Source of the DNA: Liquorilactobacillus satsumensis DSM 16230 = JCM 12392
GTDB taxonomy: Bacteria > Bacillota > Bacilli > Lactobacillales > Lactobacillaceae
NCBI RefSeq assembly: GCF_001435195.1
Contig: NZ_AZFQ01000055.1
Span: 62,126 to 108,035, forward strand
Direction: 5' to 3'
DNA: 45,910 nucleotides
Shown: positions 1 through 7,720 of the stretch, piece by piece
How the letters are laid out: every line of letters begins with the position of its first letter
Numbering within the stretch: the first letter of the stretch is position 1
Position numbers and translations under genes: made by a program
The notes under the pieces: model-generated
Seen by the model: the letters and a program-made list of their open reading frames with translations, nothing else
Database searches by the model: none
Told to the model about the DNA's origin: nothing

Positions 1-31
1 TTGTGACAAAATTTAACTTTTGTCACAACCC
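1..31. repeat. Family A intergenic repeat, partial copy at the window edge
   Basis: The first bases carry the palindrome core GTGACAAAA / TTTTGTCAC that ends the family A repeat found whole at about 4074-4250 and 26163-26337. Only the terminator-hairpin end is inside the window, so any further part is cut off by the window start. The T-run expected after the hairpin is poor here. Seen directly; membership of the family is certain from identity with the other copies. Confidence 0.8.
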
Positions 32-146
32 CTTAACTTTACGCTGCTGTACTTAACAAGCTTAACGAAAATTTCAAAATCGATAAATTAATGTTTCTTT
101 GCACGACTGCGTACATATTAATATTAATTTATCCACTTTGCTGCGT

Positions 147-284
147 TTAAATAGTACTGATATCCTGTTTTAACGCATTTAAAATATTAACAAAAGTTGC
201 TGGCGATAAGGTTGCCTTCTCACCAACAACAACTTTAACATCGTCGATCCGTGTGCAAATAAGTTCTTTTTCCGCGGTTGTCAT
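147..284 (-). CDS. Small protein of 45 residues, unknown function
   Basis: An open reading frame of 45 codons starts at ATG 284 behind a very strong ribosome site (AAAGGAGGTGG, spacing about 6) and ends at TAA 147. It begins 20 bases after the stop of the DtxR-like regulator, so the two genes are probably cotranscribed. The protein starts MTTAEKELICTRIDDVKVVV and has no membrane segment or recognisable motif; residues 27-45 could form a helix. I do not recognise a family. The near-ideal ribosome site and operon position argue that it is translated. It could be a small partner or modulator of the regulator, but that is inference. Confidence 0.6.
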   Translation of the reverse strand: MTTAEKELICTRIDDVKVVVGEKATLSPATFVNILNALKQDISTI

Positions 285-304
285 TTTGCCACCTCCTTTC
301 ACAT

Positions 305-973
305 CTAATCAACAACAATTGTATTTTTTACAAGAGAGACATAGATGTACTCTCCAATTTTTTCACTAATTTTCAGCGTTCTTGCATTCCGATCAGTTAC
401 TGCGATCGTTTGTTTTTGCGGATTATACTCACCAACCGTTAACGTCTGTTGGAGACTTAATCCTATATTTTGAAAATAGTTAATAGTATTTTCGGATTCA
501 AGGTAGCTGCAAAGTCTGACCGTTTGTCCTGCTTCAAAATTAATTAACGGCTGACTTCCATCATTAACTATCTGATCGACATTTTGGATAGCCCCACCAA
601 AAGGACTCACCTTTGGATAATCCAGATACTGATTCAACTGTTGGACCAGCTGCGCATCATCAAAATCTGCAATTTCCCATGCTTGGTGCGGAATCGTTGT
701 TAACGGCAGCTCAAAGTCATGCACTAACCACGCCTCGCAAAGCCGATAGCGTTGCATCAGCACTAACGCCCGCTGCATCCCCTTAGTACTCAGCATAATC
801 GGGCCATACGGTCTCTGATATGCCAAACCATGCTGCTCCATTTTTTTAACTATTCCATTGACCGATGCTGGTGCAATTTTTAAATAACAAGCCACCTGCT
901 TATTGGTAGTCCTTTTAGTTGACAAGCTGCATTCAAAAATTGCTTTAAGGTAATTATCTATAGCTGTTCTCAT
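305..973 (-). CDS. DtxR/MntR-family transcriptional regulator with altered metal site
   Basis: This 222-residue protein has the DtxR-family plan: an N-terminal winged helix-turn-helix (about residues 1-62), a dimerisation/metal domain (about 65-125, including a SPFGG segment) and a C-terminal SH3/FeoA-like tail (about 150-222). Family members repress metal transport genes when Mn or Fe is bound. Here the usual ligand motifs look changed: the RHRL-like histidine is RYRL, and the WEH-type histidine is WEI. Metal sensing may therefore be lost or different. The start is ATG 973, with AAGGGG about 9 bases upstream. A 45-residue gene follows at once; no metal transporter is adjacent. The family call is fairly safe; the regulated genes are unknown. 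Confidence 0.8.
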   Translation of the reverse strand: MRTAIDNYLKAIFECSLSTKRTTNKQVACYLKIAPASVNGIVKKMEQHGLAYQRPYGPIMLSTKGMQRALVLMQRYRLCEAWLVHDFELPLTTIPHQAWEIADFDDAQLVQQLNQYLDYPKVSPFGGAIQNVDQIVNDGSQPLINFEAGQTVRLCSYLESENTINYFQNIGLSLQQTLTVGEYNPQKQTIAVTDRNARTLKISEKIGEYIYVSLVKNTIVVD

Positions 974-1099
974 AATATGGCCCCTTGTTTTTATGGTATC
1001 CCTAAGTTATTATTTTAGACTATAAAACTTTAAGATACAAGTTACGTTGCCGTTAAAATGCGACGGCTTTGAGTAATTTTAAAAAAAGCTTCCCAAAAT

Positions 1100-1330
1100 C
1101 AGAAAATGTGCTAACACAAAAAAAGAAAGTGTGCTAACAGGCGTTTAGTTGGCGAAAATTAACAGCATAAGGCGCATAATAATTCCGCGATTGGCTTGTC
1201 TGACTTACGGGGGTAAGTGTAACCAACTGTTTTTTGGTACACGTTTCAGCACTAGTTGTTTGGAAACAAGGACGCAAAAAAAGAGTTCGCGACTTTTTGG
1301 TCCCGAACTCTTTTTGGTTTATAACATGTA
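1100..1330 (-). repeat. Family B intergenic repeat, copy 1
   Basis: This gap matches the one at about 4305-4440. Reading the minus strand, both copies have a terminator hairpin with an inverted GTTCG/CGAAC stem, then a shared segment containing TTTCCAAACA and AGTGCTGAAACGTG, then a shared end CGCCTGTTAGC followed by ACTTTCTTTT. Copy 1 has about 85 extra bases between the two shared parts. A tenfold motif TGTGCTAACA also occurs twice, at about 1107 and 1131. Open frames across this stretch on both strands are repeat sequence, not genes. Seen directly by comparing the two copies. Confidence 0.65.
1278..1315. terminator. Bidirectional Rho-independent terminator inside repeat B
   Basis: A perfect stem AAAAAGAGTTCG / CGAACTCTTTTT has A-runs on one side and T-runs on the other, so it can act on both strands. 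It lies downstream of the DUF975-like gene, which ends at 1380 on the minus strand, and would stop its transcript. Confidence 0.75.
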
Positions 1331-1379
1331 AGTTGTTTCGTGGCTCAGCGTAAGGCGCCCACCACAACCGATGCGTTTG

Positions 1380-2321
1380 CTAATTTACATTTTTACGGTA
1401 TGCTTCACCAGTCAACTGCTCGACAGGCTTGAAAGTTTTATGAAAAGCAGTTTCAAGCAACTGCGCATTTTTGTTTTGTTCATAAAACCTTGCTAAAATC
1501 AGTTGGAAAAGCGGCAGATAGAAACATACCCCTAGGACACTGAGCAACGGGCCGCCATAGATCATAATTGGTTCCCAGATATAAAAGCCAAAGTACATTA
1601 CAACTCCCCAGATTGCAATCCACACTACCAAAGGAAGCGCAGCTAACAATAATTGCCCTAACAAACGCAATTTAGCCTTCTTCATAAAACGGCGACTAGC
1701 TGTTAATGCATGCCTTTGCGACTGTCCCAGAAATTGCGGTTGCTTTTCTCGGTATAAAAAGAGACTTTGCGAATATTCCAGTCTCTTCCATACAAGCACT
1801 CCAAAAGCCACGAGTTGTAACAGATAAGCTACAATTTGAATTCCACCAAATAAAGACTTCAAAATCAGCACTGGCAACAACCATAAGAAAATAAACAGCG
1901 AATTATAACAGAACAAGCGTAAAAGTTGGTTCTTATTCATCTGTTTAATTCTGCGCCATGTATCTTGAAAGCTTACTCTGGTCTGCACTCCGCGATTAAC
2001 ATCTTGGATGCTAAATTGAATTGCAACTGCGATATAAAAACTGAAAATTTCTAATACTACTAAGAAAAATAAGCCTAAAATAAATGCAGCAACCCCGATT
2101 AACAATGAACCATAGTTTGCACCATAAAGTAAAAGTGTAACTGCCGATGCTAAAGTGGATAAACCAAACTTCAACAAAATGCCATCAAATAGCACTAACA
2201 CACACATCGTTACTGTGACAACAACATACAATAGTCCCGCAGTCAACCAATTATTTTTTATCTGTGGACCAAGTTCGCCTAGATAGCTCTTGATTGAGCC
2301 CTTTAAACTTCCCTTCACCAT
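1380..2321 (-). CDS. Multi-pass membrane protein, DUF975-like
   Basis: The 313-residue protein is dominated by hydrophobic segments: about six membrane spans can be drawn at residues 30-50, 55-75, 80-105, 140-190 and 218-275. Charged loops such as WRRIKQMNKNQ and RRFMKKAKLR sit between them. The arrangement resembles DUF975 integral membrane proteins common in lactobacilli, whose function is unknown. The start is ATG 2321 with GGGG seven bases upstream; a TTG two codons earlier is less likely. It is a single gene, ended by the hairpin at 1278-1315. The family call comes from general pattern, not a diagnostic motif. Confidence 0.6.
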   Translation of the reverse strand: MVKGSLKGSIKSYLGELGPQIKNNWLTAGLLYVVVTVTMCVLVLFDGILLKFGLSTLASAVTLLLYGANYGSLLIGVAAFILGLFFLVVLEIFSFYIAVAIQFSIQDVNRGVQTRVSFQDTWRRIKQMNKNQLLRLFCYNSLFIFLWLLPVLILKSLFGGIQIVAYLLQLVAFGVLVWKRLEYSQSLFLYREKQPQFLGQSQRHALTASRRFMKKAKLRLLGQLLLAALPLVVWIAIWGVVMYFGFYIWEPIMIYGGPLLSVLGVCFYLPLFQLILARFYEQNKNAQLLETAFHKTFKPVEQLTGEAYRKNVN

Positions 2322-2790
2322 GAACAACCCCGATTTCGTTAATTCTTGCTCAAAACTTCAAGCAGCATCTTCATCTTAGCACAAAAGACTCTTCAATAAC
2401 GTGACTGCCCAGAATGTTCAAGAAGTTGTTACATTCGATTCATCAAAAAGTCATCTTTGCGCAATTCACTTAATCCCCTTTGTCACACCTCAACAATTTA
2501 ACGTTCCACGTGAAACGCTCCTATTCAGTTCACATTCCTCCCCCTTCAAAGAATTTTAACTTCTTTTACTCCTACATTAGTTTTTTAGTTCTGACAACTT
2601 TTTAAATTCTAGCTAACAAGCAGAGCTAATTTTGAGATAAAGTTCGTTTTTAACAATAAAAAAACTCTTTTTTAATGTTTTATCGTATGCTACAATCTAA
2701 ATATGCTAACAATATAAATTAGTTGTGTACAACTTGTACGTGATTGTTCAAACTAAATTGCCAATTTGCTAATAAACGGGGGAAGAAAAT
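2322..2790. other. Long divergent intergenic region
   Basis: This 469-base AT-rich gap separates the divergent membrane-protein and OFA transporter genes. It holds a parS site (2502-2517). Nearer the transporter it holds a possible minus-10 TACAAT at about 2691 and an imperfect palindrome GTTGTGTACAAC (about 2723-2734) that could be an operator. No open frame with a ribosome site was found. Confidence 0.5.
2502..2517. promoter_or_regulatory. parS: parS centromere site 1
   Basis: The 14-bp core GTTCCACGTGAAAC matches the ParB/Spo0J site of Firmicutes exactly; only the outermost base pair (C..G instead of T..A) differs. It lies about 40 kb from oriC, within the normal origin-proximal range. 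Confidence 0.85.
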
Positions 2791-4026
2791 TTGAAAACAA
2801 ATCGTTATCTAGTAGCAGCTGCAGGCATCATATTCCATTTAATGATTGGTTCAGTTTATGCTTGGAGTGTTTTCACTAATCCAATTGCAAAACAAACCGG
2901 ATGGGCAGAGTCGTCAGTCGCATTTGCTTTTAGTATTGCCATTTTTTTCTTAGGACTGTCAGCGGCCTTTATGGGACGAGCTGTCGAAAAGTTTGGTCCG
3001 CGGTTAACCGGTACCCTTGCTAGTTTCCTTTATGGTACTGGAACTATTATGACCGGGCTCGCTATTCATCAAAAATCTTTGTGGCTGCTCTACATTGCTT
3101 ATGGTGTAATCGGTGGTCTAGGTCTGGGTTCAGGTTATGTCACACCTGTTTCAACTATTATTAAATGGTTCCCTGACAAACGTGGCTTATCAACTGGGTT
3201 GGCAATCATGGGGTTTGGTTTTGCAGCTCTGTTAACCGGCCCGATTGCACAACAGCTCATGGTCACAGTTGGACTTGAACAAACATTTTATTTGCTGGGT
3301 GCAGCGGATTTCATTGTGATGTTAGTCGCCGCACAATTTATCGTTCGTCCACGAACTACAATCGCAAATCCTGCCGGACACAAGCTCAAAAGCGGTACGC
3401 GTTTGACCACTGGACCTGAATTAACCGCCAATCAGGCCTTGAAAACAAAGTCATTTGTCTTTCTCTGGATAATGTTCTTTATTAACATTACATGCGGAAT
3501 CGGCTTAGTTTCGGCAGCTTCCCCTATGGCACAAAGTATGACTGGAATGTCAGTTCAAACAGCTGCAGTCATGGTCGGTATTATCGGGCTCTTTAATGGC
3601 TTTGGCCGCCTAGTCTGGGCCACCCTTTCCGATTACATTGGCAGGCCTGCGACTTTCAGCACCATTTTTATAATCAATGTGGCCATGCTGACACTGTTAC
3701 TTTCCTTCCAATCACAAATTATTTTTGTAAGCGCACTTTGCTTGTTGCTGTCTTGCTATGGTGCTGGTTTTTCTGTCATCCCAGCTTATCTTGGTGATGT
3801 ATTTGGAACTAAGGAACTCGGTGCCGTCCATGGTTACGTTCTAACTGCTTGGGCTGCAGCTGGAATTGTTGGTCCCGTGCTCCTTTCCCTCACCCATCAA
3901 CTGTTCCATAACTACACCTTGACTCTCATCGCTTTCATCGTTATTGATTTACTTGCATTAGTGGTTTCATTTCTAATTCGACGCAATTTTGCTTTAAGTA
4001 CAAAGCTAGTAGACAGCGAGCTTTAA
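2791..4026 (+). CDS. MFS transporter, OFA (oxalate/formate antiporter-like) family
   Basis: This 411-residue protein has about twelve membrane segments and the OFA-type opening: an HLMIGSVYAWSVF segment in helix 1, then WAESSVAFAFSIAIFFLG. A GGLGLGSGYVTPVSTIIKWF stretch in helices 4-5 is also typical of the family. OFA carriers exchange small carboxylates such as oxalate/formate, but most lactobacillar members have unknown substrates. The start is TTG 2791, preceded by GGGGGAAG at good distance. The gene stands alone, transcribed towards the fork, and is followed by a family A repeat that can end its transcript. The family call is strong; the substrate is not predictable. Confidence 0.85.
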   Translation: MKTNRYLVAAAGIIFHLMIGSVYAWSVFTNPIAKQTGWAESSVAFAFSIAIFFLGLSAAFMGRAVEKFGPRLTGTLASFLYGTGTIMTGLAIHQKSLWLLYIAYGVIGGLGLGSGYVTPVSTIIKWFPDKRGLSTGLAIMGFGFAALLTGPIAQQLMVTVGLEQTFYLLGAADFIVMLVAAQFIVRPRTTIANPAGHKLKSGTRLTTGPELTANQALKTKSFVFLWIMFFINITCGIGLVSAASPMAQSMTGMSVQTAAVMVGIIGLFNGFGRLVWATLSDYIGRPATFSTIFIINVAMLTLLLSFQSQIIFVSALCLLLSCYGAGFSVIPAYLGDVFGTKELGAVHGYVLTAWAAAGIVGPVLLSLTHQLFHNYTLTLIAFIVIDLLALVVSFLIRRNFALSTKLVDSEL

Positions 4027-4073
4027 ACTCTAGCACTTGGTTTTACAGGCTGCGGGGTGTACCGGTAACTTAA

Positions 4074-4250
4074 AAGAAAGTGCGACATAAGTCGGGAAAA
4101 TTTGAGTGCTACCTCGAAATTACGAACATAGCGAGTACCTTGCTATGAGTAATTCGAAGTTAGACGGAGAATTTTGACTTATGGAACACGTTTATCCGGA
4201 ATAAAAGAGGGGCTGTGACAAAATTTAACTTTTGTCACAGCCCCTTTTTT
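4074..4250 (+). repeat. Family A intergenic repeat, complete copy 1
   Basis: The element starts with AAAGTGCGACATAAGTC-like sequence and folds as two hairpins. The first has outer arms CATAAGTC...AAAATT and its complement, enclosing an inner stem of ATTAC / GTAAT and CATAGC / GCTATG. The second, at about 4210-4245, is GGGGCTGTGACAAAA / TTTTGTCACAGCCCC followed by a T-run. The second hairpin is a textbook terminator for the upstream OFA transporter gene. The same whole element is inverted at 26163-26337 and shortened at 10336-10476. Seen directly. Confidence 0.85.
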
Positions 4251-4304
4251 CTACGTCTTGTCAATAAAAATATTATTAAATAAACAATTTATGCTAAAGA
4301 ATAG

Positions 4305-4440
4305 CGGGTATTGGTTCGGAAACAAGCTTTTTCGTCCCCGAACCAATGCCCTATTCTTGTTATTTTAGTGCCCTTAATTTCCAAACAGCGAGTGCTGAAA
4401 CGTGCGTCAACTAACCGCCTGTTAGCGCACTTTCTTTTAT
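4305..4440 (+). repeat. Family B intergenic repeat, copy 2
   Basis: A hairpin with stem TATTGGTTCGG / CCGAACCAATG (about 4309-4350) is followed by TTTCCAAACAGCGAGTGCTG and CGCCTGTTAGCGCACTTTCT. These match, in the same order, the minus strand of 1100-1330, but copy 2 lacks about 85 bases between the two parts. Stem sequences differ between copies while the loop-proximal bases are kept, suggesting that structure is conserved. An open frame across it has no ribosome site and is not a gene. Confidence 0.65.
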
Positions 4441-4635
4441 TGATTGCAAATCCGCTTGCCCACGACTTTGATCCGCTATTCCATTCTTTATGTATTAAAG
4501 ATAAGCCCTGTCATCACTCCTGCAAACACAGTTTCCTAATAGTTGACTTTTAGTTCGATTAGTTGCCTAAGGCTCCATATACTTTCCTCTTTTTAGGCCG
4601 TAAAATTATTAATATACAGAAAGGAGCCCTGTAAC

Positions 4636-5757
4636 ATGCAACTTTATATTGGACCAGTTCTAACAGCTCAACGTAAGCAAAAAGGAATTACACAACAACA
4701 ATTAGCTGATTTTATCGGTGTCTCCAAAGCGGCTGTTTCTAAATGGGAGACTGGACAAACCTACCCAGACATCACATTACTTCCTGCACTAGCCGCATAT
4801 TTCGATTTGCGCATTGACGACTTGTTGAATTATCAACCACAGTTATCCGCGAAAGAAATTCAAACAATTTATGCCGCACTCAAAACTTCCTTTGAAACCG
4901 AAACAGCTGAGGAAGTGCTGCGCAAAATTCACAGCTTTGTTCGGCGTTACTATGCCTGTTACCCTTTTATCCAACAAATGGGATTGCTGCTACTTAATCA
5001 CTACGATTTACTTCCCGGAAAAGACGAACCGGAAAAGTTGCAGCATTATGTTTCCGAAGCAAAGGACCTTTTTATTCATGTGTTTAAAAATGCTAAGGAG
5101 CTGACACTAATCAAGCAAGCTAACGACTTTGCGGGTTATGCGCAGCTGATGTTAGGAAATAATGAAGAAGTCTTCGCTTTATTAGGTAGACGTACCCCAG
5201 CTTGTCTTCCCGTAGAGAACCTGATTGCAGCAGCTTTTCAACGCCAAAACAACCTAGAAGCTGCTCAAGCAATCTATCAAAGCTCACTCTTTCAATATTT
5301 AACAATCATGGTAGGTCAATTTTGCAACTATCTGCAAGTACTGCTTAACGAGCCGAAACGTTTTGCACAAACCTATCAGCATGCACAAGATATCACCCAC
5401 AGCTTTCACTTCGAGACACTTCATCCCGTAGCTATGATGAATTTACAGCTGTCCGCTGCAGCCGGATTTGCTCAGCAGCGCGAAACAACCGCGCTATTCG
5501 AAGTTCTGACTGAATTTGTGTCTATCTTTACCGCAACTAAATTTCCAGTTAAATTGCATGGGGATCGCTACTTTGATCTGATTGATGATTGGTTGGAACA
5601 CTTAGACATCGGTTCACAGCTCCCACGCGATCCAGCGCAGGTTCAATCCAGTCTAAAAAATTTCGTACTTCAAGGAACCGTCTTTGCACCTTACAAAGAT
5701 GACCCACGGATGATTGCACTTTGCCAACAATTAAAGGAGCCAAAAAATTATGAATAA
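4636..5757 (+). CDS. XRE-family transcriptional regulator with long helical C-terminal domain
   Basis: The 373-residue protein opens with a Cro/CI-type helix-turn-helix (residues about 10-62; ITQQQLADFIGVSKAAVSKW is the recognition part). The remaining 300 residues are helix-rich and look like TPR-type repeats, as in peptide- or ligand-sensing regulators, though no clear signature can be assigned. Start ATG 4636 has GAAAGGAG upstream. The stop overlaps the start of the next gene by 8 bases, so it is the first gene of a four-gene operon with a PLDc_N-like small membrane protein and an ABC transporter. It most likely controls that operon; this is inferred from position. Confidence 0.85.
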   Translation: MQLYIGPVLTAQRKQKGITQQQLADFIGVSKAAVSKWETGQTYPDITLLPALAAYFDLRIDDLLNYQPQLSAKEIQTIYAALKTSFETETAEEVLRKIHSFVRRYYACYPFIQQMGLLLLNHYDLLPGKDEPEKLQHYVSEAKDLFIHVFKNAKELTLIKQANDFAGYAQLMLGNNEEVFALLGRRTPACLPVENLIAAAFQRQNNLEAAQAIYQSSLFQYLTIMVGQFCNYLQVLLNEPKRFAQTYQHAQDITHSFHFETLHPVAMMNLQLSAAAGFAQQRETTALFEVLTEFVSIFTATKFPVKLHGDRYFDLIDDWLEHLDIGSQLPRDPAQVQSSLKNFVLQGTVFAPYKDDPRMIALCQQLKEPKNYE

Positions 5758-5962
5758 TCACTGGCAGCTTTTAATGACTAACTTACCTTTATTCATCCCG
5801 CTTGTTTTGTTAGAGGTCGGCTTGATGCTCGCAGCACTTATTCATGCTTTACGCCATTCACATTATCGCTTTGGAAATCGAGTTTTCTGGATTGTTGTAA
5901 TTCTTTTTATTCAAATCGTTGGTCCCCTTACTTATTTTGTATTTGGCAGAGGTGAAAACTAA
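5750..5962 (+). CDS. Small PLDc_N-domain membrane protein, YxlE-like
   Basis: This 70-residue protein has two membrane segments (about 12-35 and 43-64) and the short PLDc_N pattern ending GPLTYFVFGRGEN. That domain is found at the N-terminus of cardiolipin synthases and as stand-alone small proteins. In Bacillus subtilis, YxlE of the sigY operon is such a protein and sits beside the ABC transporter YxlF-YxlG, exactly the order seen here. Start ATG 5750 overlaps the regulator; its stop overlaps the next ATG by one base, so translation is coupled. It is probably an accessory membrane subunit or regulator of the transporter; mechanism unknown. Confidence 0.75.
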   Translation: MNNHWQLLMTNLPLFIPLVLLEVGLMLAALIHALRHSHYRFGNRVFWIVVILFIQIVGPLTYFVFGRGEN

Positions 5963-6888
5963 TGACTGCTCTTTTAACACTCACACATGTACAAAAATCT
6001 TTTGGCACACACCATGTCCTGCAAGATTTGAGCTTTAGTATTCCAACTGGTTCAATCTTTGGTTTCGTAGGTGAAAATGGGGCTGGCAAAACAACTACCA
6101 TGCGTCTACTACTAGGTTTGGAGAAAAGTGAGCATGGCTCGATCCTCCTCGCGGGTCAAGAAGTTACCTTTGGTGGAAATCGGACGAATTCAATCACAGG
6201 CTACTTACCAGACGTCCCGGCTTTTTATGACTACATGACTGCTACAGAGTATCTGACACTGTGCGCACGGCTTACACGTATTGCTAACCGCGAACAGCGA
6301 ATTGCAGAAATGTTGAATCTCGTTGGTCTAAAAACCAAGAAACAGCGAATTCATGGTTTTTCACGTGGTATGAAGCAGCGTCTCGGGATAGCACAAGCTT
6401 TACTAAACGAACCCCAGCTCTTAATCTGCGATGAACCGACCAGTGCACTCGATCCCCTAGGACGCAACGAGTTTCTAGAACTTTTGGCAACTCTGCGCGG
6501 CAAAGTAACTGTCCTTTTCTCAACCCATATTCTTAGCGATGTAGAAAGGATTTGTGACTACGTGGGCATCCTTCATGCAGGACGCATGCAAAAATGTGCT
6601 CCCTTAAGTGATCTGCGCAACCAATATGGTCGATCACGAATCATGTTAACTTTTCCAGATACACCAACCGCGAAGCGCTGTATGCAGGTCCTCGCTCATT
6701 TTCCTGCCTATGCAGTTAAAAATACCGTAATGATTGACTATCAGGGAAGCTACACTAATGCTGCACACCAAGTATTACAAACGCTGACAGCATCAGTAAC
6801 CCCGATAGCTCTGCAACACAAGTGCCCCACACTTGAACAAATCTTCTTGGAGGTGACTGGTAATGCGCATTCTGACAATCATGTTTGA
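5962..6888 (+). CDS. ABC transporter ATP-binding protein, YxlF-like
   Basis: This 308-residue ATPase has Walker A GENGAGKTT (residues 37-45), a signature region FSRGMKQRLGIAQAL, Walker B LLICDEPTSALDP and the switch histidine in FSTHIL. The signature is FSRGM instead of the usual LSGGM, a modest departure. It belongs to the drug/bacitracin-type family that pairs with ABC-2 membrane proteins. The last 26 bases overlap the permease gene, so the two are cotranslated. With the YxlE-like protein upstream this matches the yxlEFG layout of Bacillus, an export system of unknown substrate. The ATPase call is certain. Confidence 0.92.
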   Translation: MTALLTLTHVQKSFGTHHVLQDLSFSIPTGSIFGFVGENGAGKTTTMRLLLGLEKSEHGSILLAGQEVTFGGNRTNSITGYLPDVPAFYDYMTATEYLTLCARLTRIANREQRIAEMLNLVGLKTKKQRIHGFSRGMKQRLGIAQALLNEPQLLICDEPTSALDPLGRNEFLELLATLRGKVTVLFSTHILSDVERICDYVGILHAGRMQKCAPLSDLRNQYGRSRIMLTFPDTPTAKRCMQVLAHFPAYAVKNTVMIDYQGSYTNAAHQVLQTLTASVTPIALQHKCPTLEQIFLEVTGNAHSDNHV

Positions 6889-7630
6889 AAAAGAACTTGT
6901 CGAAACTTGGCGCACTTATCGCTTTTTGACTCTGATAACATTTTTTTTAATCTTAGCATTGATGAGTCCACTCGTAGCAAAACTTACACCGACGATTATC
7001 AAGTTAAGCTTGAATGATACGCTCAATTTACAGCTCCCGCAACCAACTGCGTTTGATTCTTGGAAACAATTTTATAAAGGGATAACTCAGCTTGGAATCT
7101 TGGTCACTGCCATCCTTTTTGCCGGAACAATGAGTCAGGAACTGAGTAAAAATACTTTAGTTAATCTTGTAACTAAAGGACTCCCACGTTGGACAATTGT
7201 CCTGAGCAAATATTTTAGTCTGCTGTTACAATGGACCGTTGCACTCAGCCTCAGTTTGTTTGTAACTTGGGGATATACTGCCTATTATTTTCCTGCTAAA
7301 ATAACTCCCACTGCTGTTTTAGCAGGATTCCTCCCACTGCTGCTCTTTGGTATCTTCTTATTGGCATTAATTCTATTTGGTTCAACTTTAGGCCAAAATA
7401 ACTATGGCGGTTTGCTGATTCCCCTCTTTATTACCGTAATCCTTTATCTAATCAATCTAGTTAAACAACTCCACAACTATAACCCACTTTCTTTGATTGG
7501 AGATAATTTAGCAATTCTTCAGGGCACAAAGCCCTTATCTCAGCTCCTGCCGGGCATGTTAGTCGCGATTGCAGCCTCTTTATTTTTACTAGGAGGAACT
7601 GTCGTTTTGCTAAATCACCGGAAAATATAA
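6863..7630 (+). CDS. ABC-2 type transporter permease, YxlG-like
   Basis: The 255-residue protein has six hydrophobic segments (about 22-42, 75-95, 115-137, 148-172, 184-200 and 228-250). It also has the ABC-2 permease features LFAGTMSQELSKNTLVNLVT and LPRWTIVLSKYF before the third span. It overlaps the ATPase gene and is the last gene of the operon, closed by a strong hairpin four bases after the stop. It would form the membrane channel driven by the ATPase. Substrate unknown; resistance to a membrane-active compound is one possibility. Confidence 0.85.
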   Translation: MRILTIMFEKELVETWRTYRFLTLITFFLILALMSPLVAKLTPTIIKLSLNDTLNLQLPQPTAFDSWKQFYKGITQLGILVTAILFAGTMSQELSKNTLVNLVTKGLPRWTIVLSKYFSLLLQWTVALSLSLFVTWGYTAYYFPAKITPTAVLAGFLPLLLFGIFLLALILFGSTLGQNNYGGLLIPLFITVILYLINLVKQLHNYNPLSLIGDNLAILQGTKPLSQLLPGMLVAIAASLFLLGGTVVLLNHRKI

Positions 7631-7633
7631 ATT

Positions 7634-7676
7634 AAAAGCCAAGGAATTTGCTTAATCAGCTTTTTCCTTGGCTTTT
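7634..7676. terminator. Rho-independent terminator, probably bidirectional
   Basis: A perfect 13-bp stem AAAAGCCAAGGAA / TTCCTTGGCTTTT closes the ABC operon. The minus strand also shows T-rich sequence after the stem, so it can serve the convergent baeRF gene ending at 7721. Confidence 0.85.
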
Positions 7677-7720
7677 AGTACAGTTCCACTATTCTATCTT
7701 AAATCAGTCACTTTATGCCG

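Noticed and set aside
1134-1367. Open frames of 60-77 codons on both strands
   Set aside because: They lie across the family B repeat and a terminator, have no ribosome site and no protein-like pattern.
4311-4553. 80-codon plus-strand open frame
   Set aside because: It covers family B repeat copy 2, including its terminator hairpin; no ribosome site.
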